NCBI GenBank assembly: GCA_937989585.1
Contig: CALKRW010000052.1
Location: 68,850 to 132,849, forward strand
Origin: an uncultured Porphyromonadaceae bacterium
GTDB lineage: Bacteria > Bacteroidota > Bacteroidia > Bacteroidales > Muribaculaceae
Length of the DNA: 64,000 nt
Direction of reading: 5' to 3'
The translations under genes and the position numbers were made by a program. A model generated the notes under the pieces. It was given only the letters and a program-made list of their open reading frames with translations, ran no database searches and was not told the origin of the DNA. Positions 1 through 7,265 of the stretch are shown here, one piece after another. Position 1 is the first letter of the stretch, and every line of letters begins with the position of its first letter.

Positions 1-1
1 C

Positions 2-859
2 TCTGCCACAATGCCTCCGAAAATCAAGAAGATGGCCTCGGAGATACTCCGTGACCCCGCGGAAGTGAAGATTGCCGTCTCGCGTCCCGCCGACGGCATC
101 CAGCAGTCGGCATTTATCTGTCACGAGGCACAGAAGACGCCGATACTCAGACACCTGCTGAAGACTGTATGCTCGAAACGCGTCATAGTCTTCGCTTCGT
201 CCAAACTTAACGTCAAGGACCTGTACCGCGACCTGCGGCGCGCAGGCGTGAACTGCGCGCAGATCCACTCCGATCTCGAGCAGAAGGAGCGTGACGAGGT
301 GATGCTCGGTTTCCGTGCCGCGCGTATCGACGTGCTAGTAGCCACAGACATCGTGGCCCGTGGCATCGATATCGATGACATTGCCATGGTTGTGAACTAC
401 GATGTTCCGCACGAGGCCGAGGATTATGTACACCGCATAGGCCGTACCGCGCGGGCCGGGGCCGAGGGCCGCGCCGTGACTCTTGTCTCGTCGCGCGATC
501 AGGCCAAATTCGGTCAGATTGAGAATTTTCTCGGCAAGCCTGTCCCAAAGGACGAGATTCCGGCGGAACTCGGCGAAGCCCCGGAATACCGCCCCGACCG
601 GCGTAACCGTGGCCGTGGACAGGGCCGTAACGGCAGACCGGAGGGCCGTAACGGAAAATCCAAGAACCGCGACAACGGCAAAGGTCTGCGCAAAAATTCA
701 GGAAAACCGAAGGAAAAAACATCCTCGCCATGCCCAACTCCCGAGGCAAAGGAACAGAAGACAGAAACCGTTGCGCCGCAGAACGAGACGCCCAAGCGGA
801 AACCTAAGAAACGTCACTTCTACCACAGGCGCAAGAAAGGACCTGCGCCCGAAGCATGA
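2..859 (+). CDS. DEAD-box RNA helicase, 3' part (RhlE-like)
   Basis: ATP-dependent RNA helicase of the DEAD-box family, acting in cytoplasmic RNA remodelling such as ribosome assembly or RNA decay. The window begins inside the gene: bases 2-10 encode Ser-Ala-Thr, helicase motif III, just before the first ATG at 11, so that ATG is internal. Counting from it, motif IV is VIVFAS (58-63), motif V ATDIVARGID (111-120) and motif VI HRIGRTARAG (141-150), so helicase domain 2 is complete. From about residue 200 a basic, Arg/Gly/Asn/Lys-rich tail follows, typical of RhlE-type proteins and likely RNA-binding. Domain 1 (Q, Walker A and DEAD motifs) lies outside the window. Family certain; subfamily inferred from the tail. 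Confidence 0.93.
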   Translation, partial: SATMPPKIKKMASEILRDPAEVKIAVSRPADGIQQSAFICHEAQKTPILRHLLKTVCSKRVIVFASSKLNVKDLYRDLRRAGVNCAQIHSDLEQKERDEVMLGFRAARIDVLVATDIVARGIDIDDIAMVVNYDVPHEAEDYVHRIGRTARAGAEGRAVTLVSSRDQAKFGQIENFLGKPVPKDEIPAELGEAPEYRPDRRNRGRGQGRNGRPEGRNGKSKNRDNGKGLRKNSGKPKEKTSSPCPTPEAKEQKTETVAPQNETPKRKPKKRHFYHRRKKGPAPEA

Positions 860-864
860 TACAG

Positions 865-884
865 GAGCCTGTGAAGACAGGCTC
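865..884. terminator. Hairpin between convergent genes
   Basis: An 8-bp perfect stem (GAGCCTGT / ACAGGCTC) with a GAAG tetraloop sits between the stop of the helicase and the stop of the convergent DUF1460 gene. There is no T-tract on either side, so it is at best a weak shared terminator or a 3'-end stabilising structure. Confidence 0.35.
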
Positions 885-1772
885 TTACTGTACGCGTATG
901 ACGCGTATGCCGGTGAGCGAGCGGTTCCGGCGCATGAATTCGGCCAGCGGTTCGTCACTAAGCACTACCTTGCCTAGCGAGGATGATGCGTGGAGAAGGT
1001 GTGGAATGCCCTTGTCATCCTTGATAATCAGACCCATGTGGGTGACGTCCAGGTCCTTGAGCGAGGATGTCAGGGCCACGATGTCACCGCTGCGCAGTGA
1101 CGCGATAACGGTCTTGTCGCCAAGATCGCTTGACCGCAGGTATGGATACCGGTGACCGCGGTAGCCTTGCTCGACAGCACGGACCTTCTCGAAGGTCGCC
1201 GAGTCGGCAAGCATGGGATAACGGTCGCGGTGGCGGCTCATGAAGTCGATGGTCTTGACGGCATGGCGGACGTTGCCGAAACGGTCGGTGACGTCACGGA
1301 TCAATCCGCGGGCGCTGTTGTCGACCACCCAGTCGCAGATGTAGTGCAGACGTGAGGCGTAACCGTTCATCTCGCCGCCGCGATAACGCAGCCTCTCGAG
1401 ATTGTAGATGTAGTCGCGCCAGGACGTGCGTCCCTCGCCGAGTGTTATTGCCAGGGTTGTCACGGTTTCCACGAATGTCGTGCAGTCCAGTTCGTCAAGG
1501 TTGACGCTAAGGTACTCGCGTCCGTCTGCCGAGTCGCATTCAAGCGTATGTGCGACGTAGGGACTCCCCATAAACTGGCGTCCGAACCACGCTACGCGTT
1601 CGTTGGGAGTCTTGAGATTGGCGCCCTCGGCGCGTATCAGCATGTCGGTGAGACGTGTCGTGTCACGTGCTTCGTCGTGGAAGCGTGCCTGGTCGGGCAT
1701 GACGCGACTGTAGACACTGAGTGGAATGGCAGACAGAAATATGAGTGTGAATATTTTGACTAAGTATTTCAT
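885..1772 (-). CDS. DUF1460 family exported cysteine-peptidase/amidase-like protein
   Basis: Exported protein of the DUF1460 family, which has an NlpC/P60-like fold and is linked to peptidoglycan turnover in Bacteroidetes. Residues 1-22 are a signal peptide (MKYLVKIF then a hydrophobic run). The likely catalytic cysteine is Cys97 in DELDCTTFVET; His245 in DVTHMGL and His258/His261 are candidates for the catalytic base. At 295 residues it is full length for the family. It is a single gene converging on the helicase. Family assignment rests on these motifs; the substrate bond, probably in muropeptides, is inferred. Confidence 0.85.
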   Translation of the reverse strand: MKYLVKIFTLIFLSAIPLSVYSRVMPDQARFHDEARDTTRLTDMLIRAEGANLKTPNERVAWFGRQFMGSPYVAHTLECDSADGREYLSVNLDELDCTTFVETVTTLAITLGEGRTSWRDYIYNLERLRYRGGEMNGYASRLHYICDWVVDNSARGLIRDVTDRFGNVRHAVKTIDFMSRHRDRYPMLADSATFEKVRAVEQGYRGHRYPYLRSSDLGDKTVIASLRSGDIVALTSSLKDLDVTHMGLIIKDDKGIPHLLHASSSLGKVVLSDEPLAEFMRRNRSLTGIRVIRVQ

Positions 1773-1802
1773 TGCTTGCGGGCCTGATTGGTTTTACGTC
1801 TG

Positions 1803-1834
1803 CAAAAATAGCAAAAAAACTTTAAAACGTAAAA
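1803..1834 (-). promoter_or_regulatory. Putative Bacteroidetes promoter of the DUF1460 gene
   Basis: On the minus strand TATTTTTG (1810-1803) matches the -7 consensus TAnnTTTG, about 30 bp before the start codon. The -33 box would be TTTT at 1834-1831, inside the terminator stem, with 20-bp spacing. The -33 match is imperfect. Confidence 0.4.
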
Positions 1835-1872
1835 GCAGGCAGAATCCTTTTGCCGGATTCATGCCTGCTTTT
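1831..1872 (-). terminator. Rho-independent terminator of the heme operon
   Basis: Long inverted repeat: AAAAGCAGGC (1831-1840) pairs with GCCTGCTTTT (1863-1872), with an inner GAATCC/GGATTC stem. On the minus strand the stem ends in a run of T, so it should stop transcription of the operon ending at 1907. Confidence 0.75.
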
Positions 1873-1906
1873 ATATTCCGGGCGGAAGACCGTTGCTGCT
1901 GTATGT

Positions 1907-2779
1907 CTAGTTGCGCTTCAGGGCATAGTAGAGCGTATAGCCGCCGAGGCCAAGGAAGAGGAGAAGAATCACCGACATGGACATTATGTGCTCCGACGGC
2001 GCGAGCCATATCTCCTTGAAAAGGCCGATGTGCCCCATATCCTCGACCCAGGTCCAGAATACGAGGACCGTGGCTATGGCCATGCGTATGTTCGCGCCCC
2101 ACGACGGTATCAGCATCTGTTTGCGGAAGATGAATACTGAGCCTATGAGACAGCCGAAGGCGATGATTAGTGTCACCGGATGGTCGTCACCCAGGAAATT
2201 CCGGTCGTAGCAGAACATCAGAAGTACGTAGGTGGCCCACATCATGACGTTTAGTTCCATGAAGGTGACAATAGAGGTGTGACGTGTCATGGGACGGGCC
2301 ACTATGATGTCGCGTTTTCGGCCCATGAGACGTTTCTGGCACCAGTTGAAGAAATTGCATCCCGAGCGGATGCTGAAAAGATATATCAGCACGAACATCA
2401 TCAGCATTCCGAACGTGGCGGGAAGTATCATGTACTCGGGCTGGGTCACATTGCCGCCGACAGGGTCGACGAAAGGCTGCATGCCGTTACGGTCGGCGTA
2501 ATACTGGAAGAGAAACTCCACCCATCCGGTCCAGAACAGCAGTCCGCCGAACAGTCCGCAGAGTGTCTGCTTCAGGTCGCCGCTGACAAATACACCAAAG
2601 ATTGTTATCAGCAGTCCGGCCAGACCCAGAAGAAATGCGCAGACGTGCAGTGGCCCTGGAGCCATGTTATGCTCCATGAGTATCATCGCGGCATGTCCAA
2701 GGGGCATCGTCAACAGTACAAGCATGAAGGATGCGAGTGCCTTGAGTGGATATTTCTTACGTATGGTTTTTTCGTTCAT
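1907..2779 (-). CDS. Multi-pass membrane protein of the heme operon, unknown function
   Basis: I do not recognise this family. From the chosen start (MNEKTIRKKYPLK) it is 290 residues with about eight hydrophobic segments that look membrane-spanning, including an early one near residues 20-37 (FMLVLLTMPLGHAAMILM) and a last one ending near the C-terminus. Cytoplasmic loops are Lys/Arg-rich (KRLMGRKRD). An upstream in-frame ATG at 2809 would add ten residues lacking the usual N-terminal pattern, so I prefer 2779. It is the last gene of the leftward operon holding the TonB receptor and HmuY-like lipoprotein, so an inner-membrane role in handling the imported ligand is a reasonable guess only. 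Confidence 0.75.
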   Translation of the reverse strand: MNEKTIRKKYPLKALASFMLVLLTMPLGHAAMILMEHNMAPGPLHVCAFLLGLAGLLITIFGVFVSGDLKQTLCGLFGGLLFWTGWVEFLFQYYADRNGMQPFVDPVGGNVTQPEYMILPATFGMLMMFVLIYLFSIRSGCNFFNWCQKRLMGRKRDIIVARPMTRHTSIVTFMELNVMMWATYVLLMFCYDRNFLGDDHPVTLIIAFGCLIGSVFIFRKQMLIPSWGANIRMAIATVLVFWTWVEDMGHIGLFKEIWLAPSEHIMSMSVILLLFLGLGGYTLYYALKRN

Positions 2780-2894
2780 GATGGTTTGATTTATGTTTCG
2801 GTTTGGCAATGTCCGGGGCCGCCCGTGGATTTACGCATCAAAAAGATGCTGCCTCGGGCGTTCGCGGGAAAGAATAATAGAAATATAATGGTGC

Positions 2895-4871
2895 TTAGTG
2901 GAAATCCAATGACACTCCGGCCATAAGGTTGCAGCCGTCTGTCAGGGGGCAGTTGAGATAGTAGTACTTCGGCTTGTAGTTGAACAGGTTGTCGAGGGCG
3001 AGGGAAACCTTGACGTTCTTGCCTATCATCGAGGTGACGCTGAGTTTCCACATCGTGTAGGCGGGATAGTTGACCTCGACGGTGCCTTTCGAGATGTCGT
3101 AGTAGTCGCGGTATTCGACGTTCTTCACGCCCGAAAGGAAGCGGCCGCTGAGCGATGCGACTAGCGAGTATTGCCGGGAGAAGCGGTGTTCCCAGTCGGC
3201 ACGTGCCGTCAGCGAATGCGCGCGCGCCGGGATGTACTGGTTGTTCGCCGTGTTGCCGTCCCGGTCCCTGGCGACACTCTCATGGGTGTAGGCATAGGTG
3301 AGTTTCGCCGATATGCCGCAGTCCCATCGGGCCTGGACGGCGGCCTCGCCGCCGAACACCGAGTAGTGGGCTAGGTTCACGTAGTCGAGGTATAGTTGTG
3401 TGGCGTCGTCCGGACGGTAATAGGGGACGCCGGTCGAGATGCGGTCGTGTATGTCGTTGTAGTATGCCGAGACCGTGTAGTTGAAATTCTTTCTGGTGTA
3501 GTCGGCTGATACGGTGACGTTGTGGCTGCTCTCGGACTTCAGCCGTGGATTGCCGTTGACAATCCATATTCCGGCCATGTCGAACTGGTAGTATTTCTCC
3601 TTAAGTGTCGGGGCGCGGAAGCCCATGCCGTAGCCGACGCGCAGGTGGAGGTTGCGGACGGGAGTATAGCGCGCGGACAGTTTCGGAGTCACACGCGACT
3701 CCTTTCCGTCCGAGAAGTAGTCGTAGCGCAGGGCGCCCACGACCTCGAGTTTCGATGACACTATCCAGTCATACTGGGCGAAGGCATCGGCCGAAACCTG
3801 ATGGCGGTTGCGTTCAGCCAGTTTGGTGTTCAGCATGTAGTCGCGCATGAAGTCTGCACCCGCGGTCAGTGTGTTGCCGTTGTCGAAGATATGGCTGTAA
3901 AGTCCGCGGACAGAGTTCTGCACGTTGCTGTAACTGCGTATGTCGAGATCGCTCAGGCGGTAGAAGTCCGACTTGTCGTACTGGTCGAAGGAGTAACTCA
4001 GTTCCAGTTTGTCGGCATCGCTGATGTTCCAGTCGCCGCGCAGACCGGCCGAGTAGTCGCGGTAGCGTTCGGGAGAGTCGGCTGATCGTGCCAGTTGTCG
4101 GAAGAAGTATCCCGCGCGTCCGGAAATCCTGAGATTTTCCGAGGGGGTCCATGTCAGGCGGTCGCCGACGTTCCACACGCGGCTGCCGTAGATAGTCGAG
4201 ACTATGCGGGTGACGGGATTGGGAGCCGAGTGGACATCGTAGTTGTCCACCGAGTGGTAACTGGCGCTCAGTACGTTTCGGAGGTATTTTCCTCTCAGTG
4301 TGAGCCCGAGATTGTATCGCTGGTCGTTGTGACGGCCGATGCGGGCGTCGGCGGTGACGCGCCAGGGTGACGTTGCTTTCTTTGTTATGATGTTTATGAC
4401 GCCTCCGCCGGCGTTGCTGCCGTACAGCGCCGATGAGGCTCCCTTGACAATCTCGATGTGGTCGACATTCGACATGTCGAGACGCGTGAAGTCGACATCG
4501 TCCATGGTCTCGCCGGCCAGGCGCTCGCCGTCGACGAGGAAAAGCACGCTCTGGCCCCCCTGGCCGTTGAAGTTCAGGTGTGTCTGCTGGTTCATGGCGT
4601 AGGAGAACTCGACACCCGGCATTTCCTGCTGCAGCAGGTCCTGGATATTGGTGGCGTCGGACAGTGCTATTTCCTTGGCGGTGATGAGCCTTGTCTGAAC
4701 CGGGGTGTCCTTCAGCAGTTTGGGTATGCGCAGACCTGTGATGACAACAGCGTTGAGGTCGACGGGCTGCTGGACCGCGGTGTCTGCGGCATTGACTGTG
4801 GTATTATCTGCAAGCGCCGGCACGAGAGAGGCCATGGCGGCCATACAGACGTATAAACGTTTCGGATTCAT
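2895..4871 (-). CDS. TonB-dependent outer-membrane receptor, HmuR-like
   Basis: Outer-membrane active transporter energised by TonB; by context, a heme or hemoprotein receptor. 658 residues. The signal peptide is MNPKRLYVCMAAMASLVPALA. The plug domain follows (LNAVVITGLRIPKLLKDTPV; then VLFLVDGERLAGET, IEIVKGASSALYGSNAGGGVINI), and then a 22-strand-type barrel ending with a terminal Phe before His. The start at 4871 is chosen because it begins the signal peptide and overlaps the stop of the HmuY-like gene by 4 bp (ATGA), indicating translational coupling; an upstream reading-frame extension lacks any signal sequence. Family certain; heme as ligand inferred from the neighbour. Confidence 0.93.
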   Translation of the reverse strand: MNPKRLYVCMAAMASLVPALADNTTVNAADTAVQQPVDLNAVVITGLRIPKLLKDTPVQTRLITAKEIALSDATNIQDLLQQEMPGVEFSYAMNQQTHLNFNGQGGQSVLFLVDGERLAGETMDDVDFTRLDMSNVDHIEIVKGASSALYGSNAGGGVINIITKKATSPWRVTADARIGRHNDQRYNLGLTLRGKYLRNVLSASYHSVDNYDVHSAPNPVTRIVSTIYGSRVWNVGDRLTWTPSENLRISGRAGYFFRQLARSADSPERYRDYSAGLRGDWNISDADKLELSYSFDQYDKSDFYRLSDLDIRSYSNVQNSVRGLYSHIFDNGNTLTAGADFMRDYMLNTKLAERNRHQVSADAFAQYDWIVSSKLEVVGALRYDYFSDGKESRVTPKLSARYTPVRNLHLRVGYGMGFRAPTLKEKYYQFDMAGIWIVNGNPRLKSESSHNVTVSADYTRKNFNYTVSAYYNDIHDRISTGVPYYRPDDATQLYLDYVNLAHYSVFGGEAAVQARWDCGISAKLTYAYTHESVARDRDGNTANNQYIPARAHSLTARADWEHRFSRQYSLVASLSGRFLSGVKNVEYRDYYDISKGTVEVNYPAYTMWKLSVTSMIGKNVKVSLALDNLFNYKPKYYYLNCPLTDGCNLMAGVSLDFH

Positions 4872-5668
4872 AAGGGATAACGATAGTTTATTGTCAGGCA
4901 GCATCTCGTACCGGTGGAACTTAGATAGTTCTGCAACTGGATTGCCGCCATCGAGCCGTCGGAGAGCCGGAGAATGAAAACCTTGCTGTTGTGGAAGAAT
5001 GCCGGCGGCATCGGTGGAATGTCCATGGTGAGCCACGATGACAGCACGTCGTTTACGGCAATGCCCTGGTTGCCGATGATGCCGAGCAGCATGCGGTCCT
5101 GAACTGTCCAGACGTCGCTCTGGTTCCATGTGTCAGGCTTGAAATCCAGGCCGGCATAGAAACTGCGGTCCTCTGGGAGTTCCTCGAACGAGTTGAATGC
5201 TGTGGCGGCGACGGCTCCTCCGTTGGTGCGGACATTGTTGCGGTGTACGGCCAGAGTCCATTCTTCAGGCTCGCTCTGTCCTTCGGTGGGGTAGAACGAG
5301 CGGAACTCGTAATGATCCACTCCCGCGCCGTAGACATCGTACCAGTAGGTGTAGATGCCTGGCAGTTCTTCCGAGGGGTCCGTCTCAACGGTCTGGCCGG
5401 TGGCTTTCAGCGGAATGTCGCGTGTATCCCACAGCGACGAGGTGTTGAACGAAGGATTGGCGCTCACGGAGTCGGCGAGGACATGCAGGTCGATGTAGTG
5501 CCACTTCGTCCAGTCAGACGCGTCGATGTACAGCTGTCCGGCCACGGTCTCCGGTTCGTCGGCGGGAGGATTGTCGTAGACTCCGTCGAACAGCCCGTTG
5601 CATCCCGGCAGCGAGATTATCGCAACCGGGAATACTATTAACGCTATTATGAGTTTTCTGAGATTCAT
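4868..5668 (-). CDS. HmuY-family heme-binding lipoprotein
   Basis: Surface lipoprotein of the HmuY family, which in Porphyromonas gingivalis captures heme and passes it to the HmuR receptor. 266 residues. The signal peptide ends in a lipobox (SLPGC, Cys22). Family hallmarks are YIDASDWTKWHYIDL near residue 47 and the AVHRNNVRTNGGA segment near 145. The gene ends in a 4-bp overlap with the receptor, the same hmuY-hmuR order as in Porphyromonas. The hmuSTUV genes are not adjacent; a different membrane protein follows. Whether heme is bound by His or Met side chains cannot be judged here. Confidence 0.82.
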   Translation of the reverse strand: MNLRKLIIALIVFPVAIISLPGCNGLFDGVYDNPPADEPETVAGQLYIDASDWTKWHYIDLHVLADSVSANPSFNTSSLWDTRDIPLKATGQTVETDPSEELPGIYTYWYDVYGAGVDHYEFRSFYPTEGQSEPEEWTLAVHRNNVRTNGGAVAATAFNSFEELPEDRSFYAGLDFKPDTWNQSDVWTVQDRMLLGIIGNQGIAVNDVLSSWLTMDIPPMPPAFFHNSKVFILRLSDGSMAAIQLQNYLSSTGTRCCLTINYRYPL

Positions 5669-5677
5669 CAGGCCTGT

Positions 5678-6241
5678 TTACTTGGTGCCTGCGAAGGTGG
5701 CGACCAGCGGGAAGGGCATTGCGCCGAGTTTGAAGGGGTTCTGGATGCTGACGCTGTTGCCGTCGAACTTCAGGGTTATGGTGCTTCCGGCGCCCAGCAC
5801 GTAGTCGTTGTTCATCGAGGTGTTGCCTCCGCTGACAGCCGTGAAGTGCTGCTTGATTCCGTCTGCGCTGTAGTCGCGGAAGTATGCTCCCTTGGCCTCG
5901 TCGTATGCGATGTCGGGGATGGTGACGGTGCCGAGCGTGAGGTCGCCCATGACGGTGCCGGTCAGCACGTATTCGGGATAGGTGAAGTTGATGGTGCCGT
6001 CGGGGTTCTCGCTTACGGTGCCCGTTATGGTAGTCTTGTAGGTGAACTGGCCCCCTACGACCACACTTATCTCACCGGTGTATTCGCCGGCGATGGTGCT
6101 TTTCTGCTCGAAACGCATTTCCTTGATGTCGGCCACGTTGATGGTCTGTGTGTTGCCGTTGTTGAATTCGATGGTGACGACGTCCTGTGCGCCGGCACTC
6201 AGCGCTGCGGTCAGTGCCAGGGCTGCTATGATTGCTTTCAT
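5678..6241 (-). CDS. Exported calycin-like beta-barrel protein
   Basis: Small secreted protein, 187 residues, with a signal peptide (MKAIIAALALTAALSAGAQ) and an all-beta body of the calycin-like domain type seen beside HmuY genes in Bacteroidales. Just after the signal comes VTIEFNNGNTQTINVADIKEMRFE, a segment also typical of other exported Bacteroidales proteins. The start at 6241 is where the signal peptide begins; the frame is open further upstream without a plausible leader. It lies 9 bp before the HmuY-like gene, so it is likely co-transcribed and may bind the same ligand. Function is inferred from context. Confidence 0.75.
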   Translation of the reverse strand: MKAIIAALALTAALSAGAQDVVTIEFNNGNTQTINVADIKEMRFEQKSTIAGEYTGEISVVVGGQFTYKTTITGTVSENPDGTINFTYPEYVLTGTVMGDLTLGTVTIPDIAYDEAKGAYFRDYSADGIKQHFTAVSGGNTSMNNDYVLGAGSTITLKFDGNSVSIQNPFKLGAMPFPLVATFAGTK

Positions 6242-6302
6242 TGTTTTTCTGTGTATGACTGGATTGGAATTAATGGAAAATTTGGGGAGAGTGGATATGA
6301 TA

Positions 6303-6734
6303 TCAGTGTACGACCTTGATGGCCTGCTTGCCTGCGAGCACCACATATACGCCCTTGGCGAGGCTTTCGAGCGACACGCTGTCGCGGCCTTCGAGCAACT
6401 GGGCGCCGCTGAGGTTGAACACACGGATGTCGTGACCCTCGCACTCGAAGGTTTCTCCGTCGTACCTGTAGACGACATCGCTATCGCTTATGACATCATC
6501 GACGGCGGCGATCTCGCTGAAGGTGAAGGTGGCGACATCGGCCAGCGCATAGGTCGTGCTTGCGCTGGCTGCGGTTATCAGCATGTCGCTGCCGCTGAAT
6601 GTTACTTTCGGCTTGTCGCTGAGGGCGTATGTCGCCTTGGTGCCGTCCTTGAGATTGACCGACAGCGCCGTGGGGACTGCGAACATACCACCGCATATGC
6701 ACAGGGCCGCAAGTGATAGAGTAAATTTTTTCAT
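6303..6734 (-). CDS. Small exported protein with sorting-domain-like C-terminus
   Basis: First gene of the heme operon: 143 residues with a signal peptide (MKKFTLSLAALCICGGMFAVPTA). The N-terminal half has a short beta-rich segment (KPKVTFSGSDMLI). The C-terminal 40 residues (DIRVFNLSGAQLL ... LAKGVYVV ... KVVH) resemble the type A sorting domain of the type IX secretion system. No T9SS components are in the window, so whether this is a working signal or a relic is open. The start at 6734 begins the signal peptide; an upstream ATG at 6773 would lie on the promoter. Confidence 0.75.
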   Translation of the reverse strand: MKKFTLSLAALCICGGMFAVPTALSVNLKDGTKATYALSDKPKVTFSGSDMLITAASASTTYALADVATFTFSEIAAVDDVISDSDVVYRYDGETFECEGHDIRVFNLSGAQLLEGRDSVSLESLAKGVYVVLAGKQAIKVVH

Positions 6735-6770
6735 TGTAAATGTATTTTTATTAGTCTTGTTTTTCTGTTG

Positions 6771-6801
6771 CAAAATTACCTAGTTTTGCCCGCAGCCACA
6801 A
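6771..6801 (-). promoter_or_regulatory. Promoter of the heme-uptake operon
   Basis: On the minus strand the -7 box is TAATTTTG (6778-6771) and a TTG -33 element lies at 6801-6799 with 20-bp spacing, 37 bp before the first start codon. No Fur-like palindrome was obvious. Confidence 0.55.
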
Positions 6802-6889
6802 TACTTTGAAAAAGGTAATTGACACTTGGGGATGTTAAAAGTCATTACTCAGAAAGTATTATCGGTGAAAAACAAGTTTAAAGCACCAA

Positions 6890-6912
6890 AGGGCGCCATG
6901 AAAAGGCGCCCT
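6890..6912 (-). terminator. Terminator of the RND efflux operon
   Basis: AGGGCGCC (6890-6897) pairs with GGCGCCCT (6905-6912) across a 7-nt loop, with extra CACC/GGTG pairing outside. It lies 25 bp beyond the stop of the last operon gene and is followed on the minus strand by TTTGG, a short T-run. Confidence 0.6.
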
Positions 6913-6937
6913 CGGTGGGTATGGTGCTGTATTTGTG

Positions 6938-7231
6938 TCAGATGGATGCTTCGATGTTCCATTGGAAAGCGCGGAGGCCGAGGCGCGGACGCTCCTCGTC
7001 GAGTTGGCGCATGCGCTCGAGGACTGCCTGGGCGCGGTTGTCTTCGACTATGGTTATTATGGCCTGGGCCAGCGACGGCCAGGCGTGCGACCCGTAGTGC
7101 GGCTCGCCGTTGCGGCTCCCCCGGCCTGTGGCGAGGGGCCATTCGGAGAATCCGCGGCAGTTCAGGCGCTGGAGGGCGTCGACGATGGTCTCGTAGTGGG
7201 CCTGGTCGAAAGTTATCAGTATTGCTTTCAT
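6938..7231 (-). CDS. PG0541-family transporter-associated protein
   Basis: 97-residue cytoplasmic protein, alpha/beta and P-II-like in pattern (MKAILITFDQAH, then AIITIVEDNRAQAVLERMRQLD). This small family is named after PG0541, which ends the RND efflux operon of Porphyromonas gingivalis, and it occupies the same place here, 34 bp after the pump gene. The likely role is regulation or sensing for the pump. There is no signal peptide or membrane segment. The order TolC, MFP, RND, PG0541-like is conserved, which supports the call. Confidence 0.8.
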   Translation of the reverse strand: MKAILITFDQAHYETIVDALQRLNCRGFSEWPLATGRGSRNGEPHYGSHAWPSLAQAIITIVEDNRAQAVLERMRQLDEERPRLGLRAFQWNIEASI

Positions 7232-7265
7232 GTTCGGTCGGTTGTTTTTAAGATGCTGCGGAGAG

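Noticed and set aside
4872..5129. An 86-residue N-terminal extension of the TonB receptor
   Set aside because: It has no signal peptide, overlaps the HmuY-like gene, and the ATGA overlap at 4,868-4,871 with a proper signal gives a better start.
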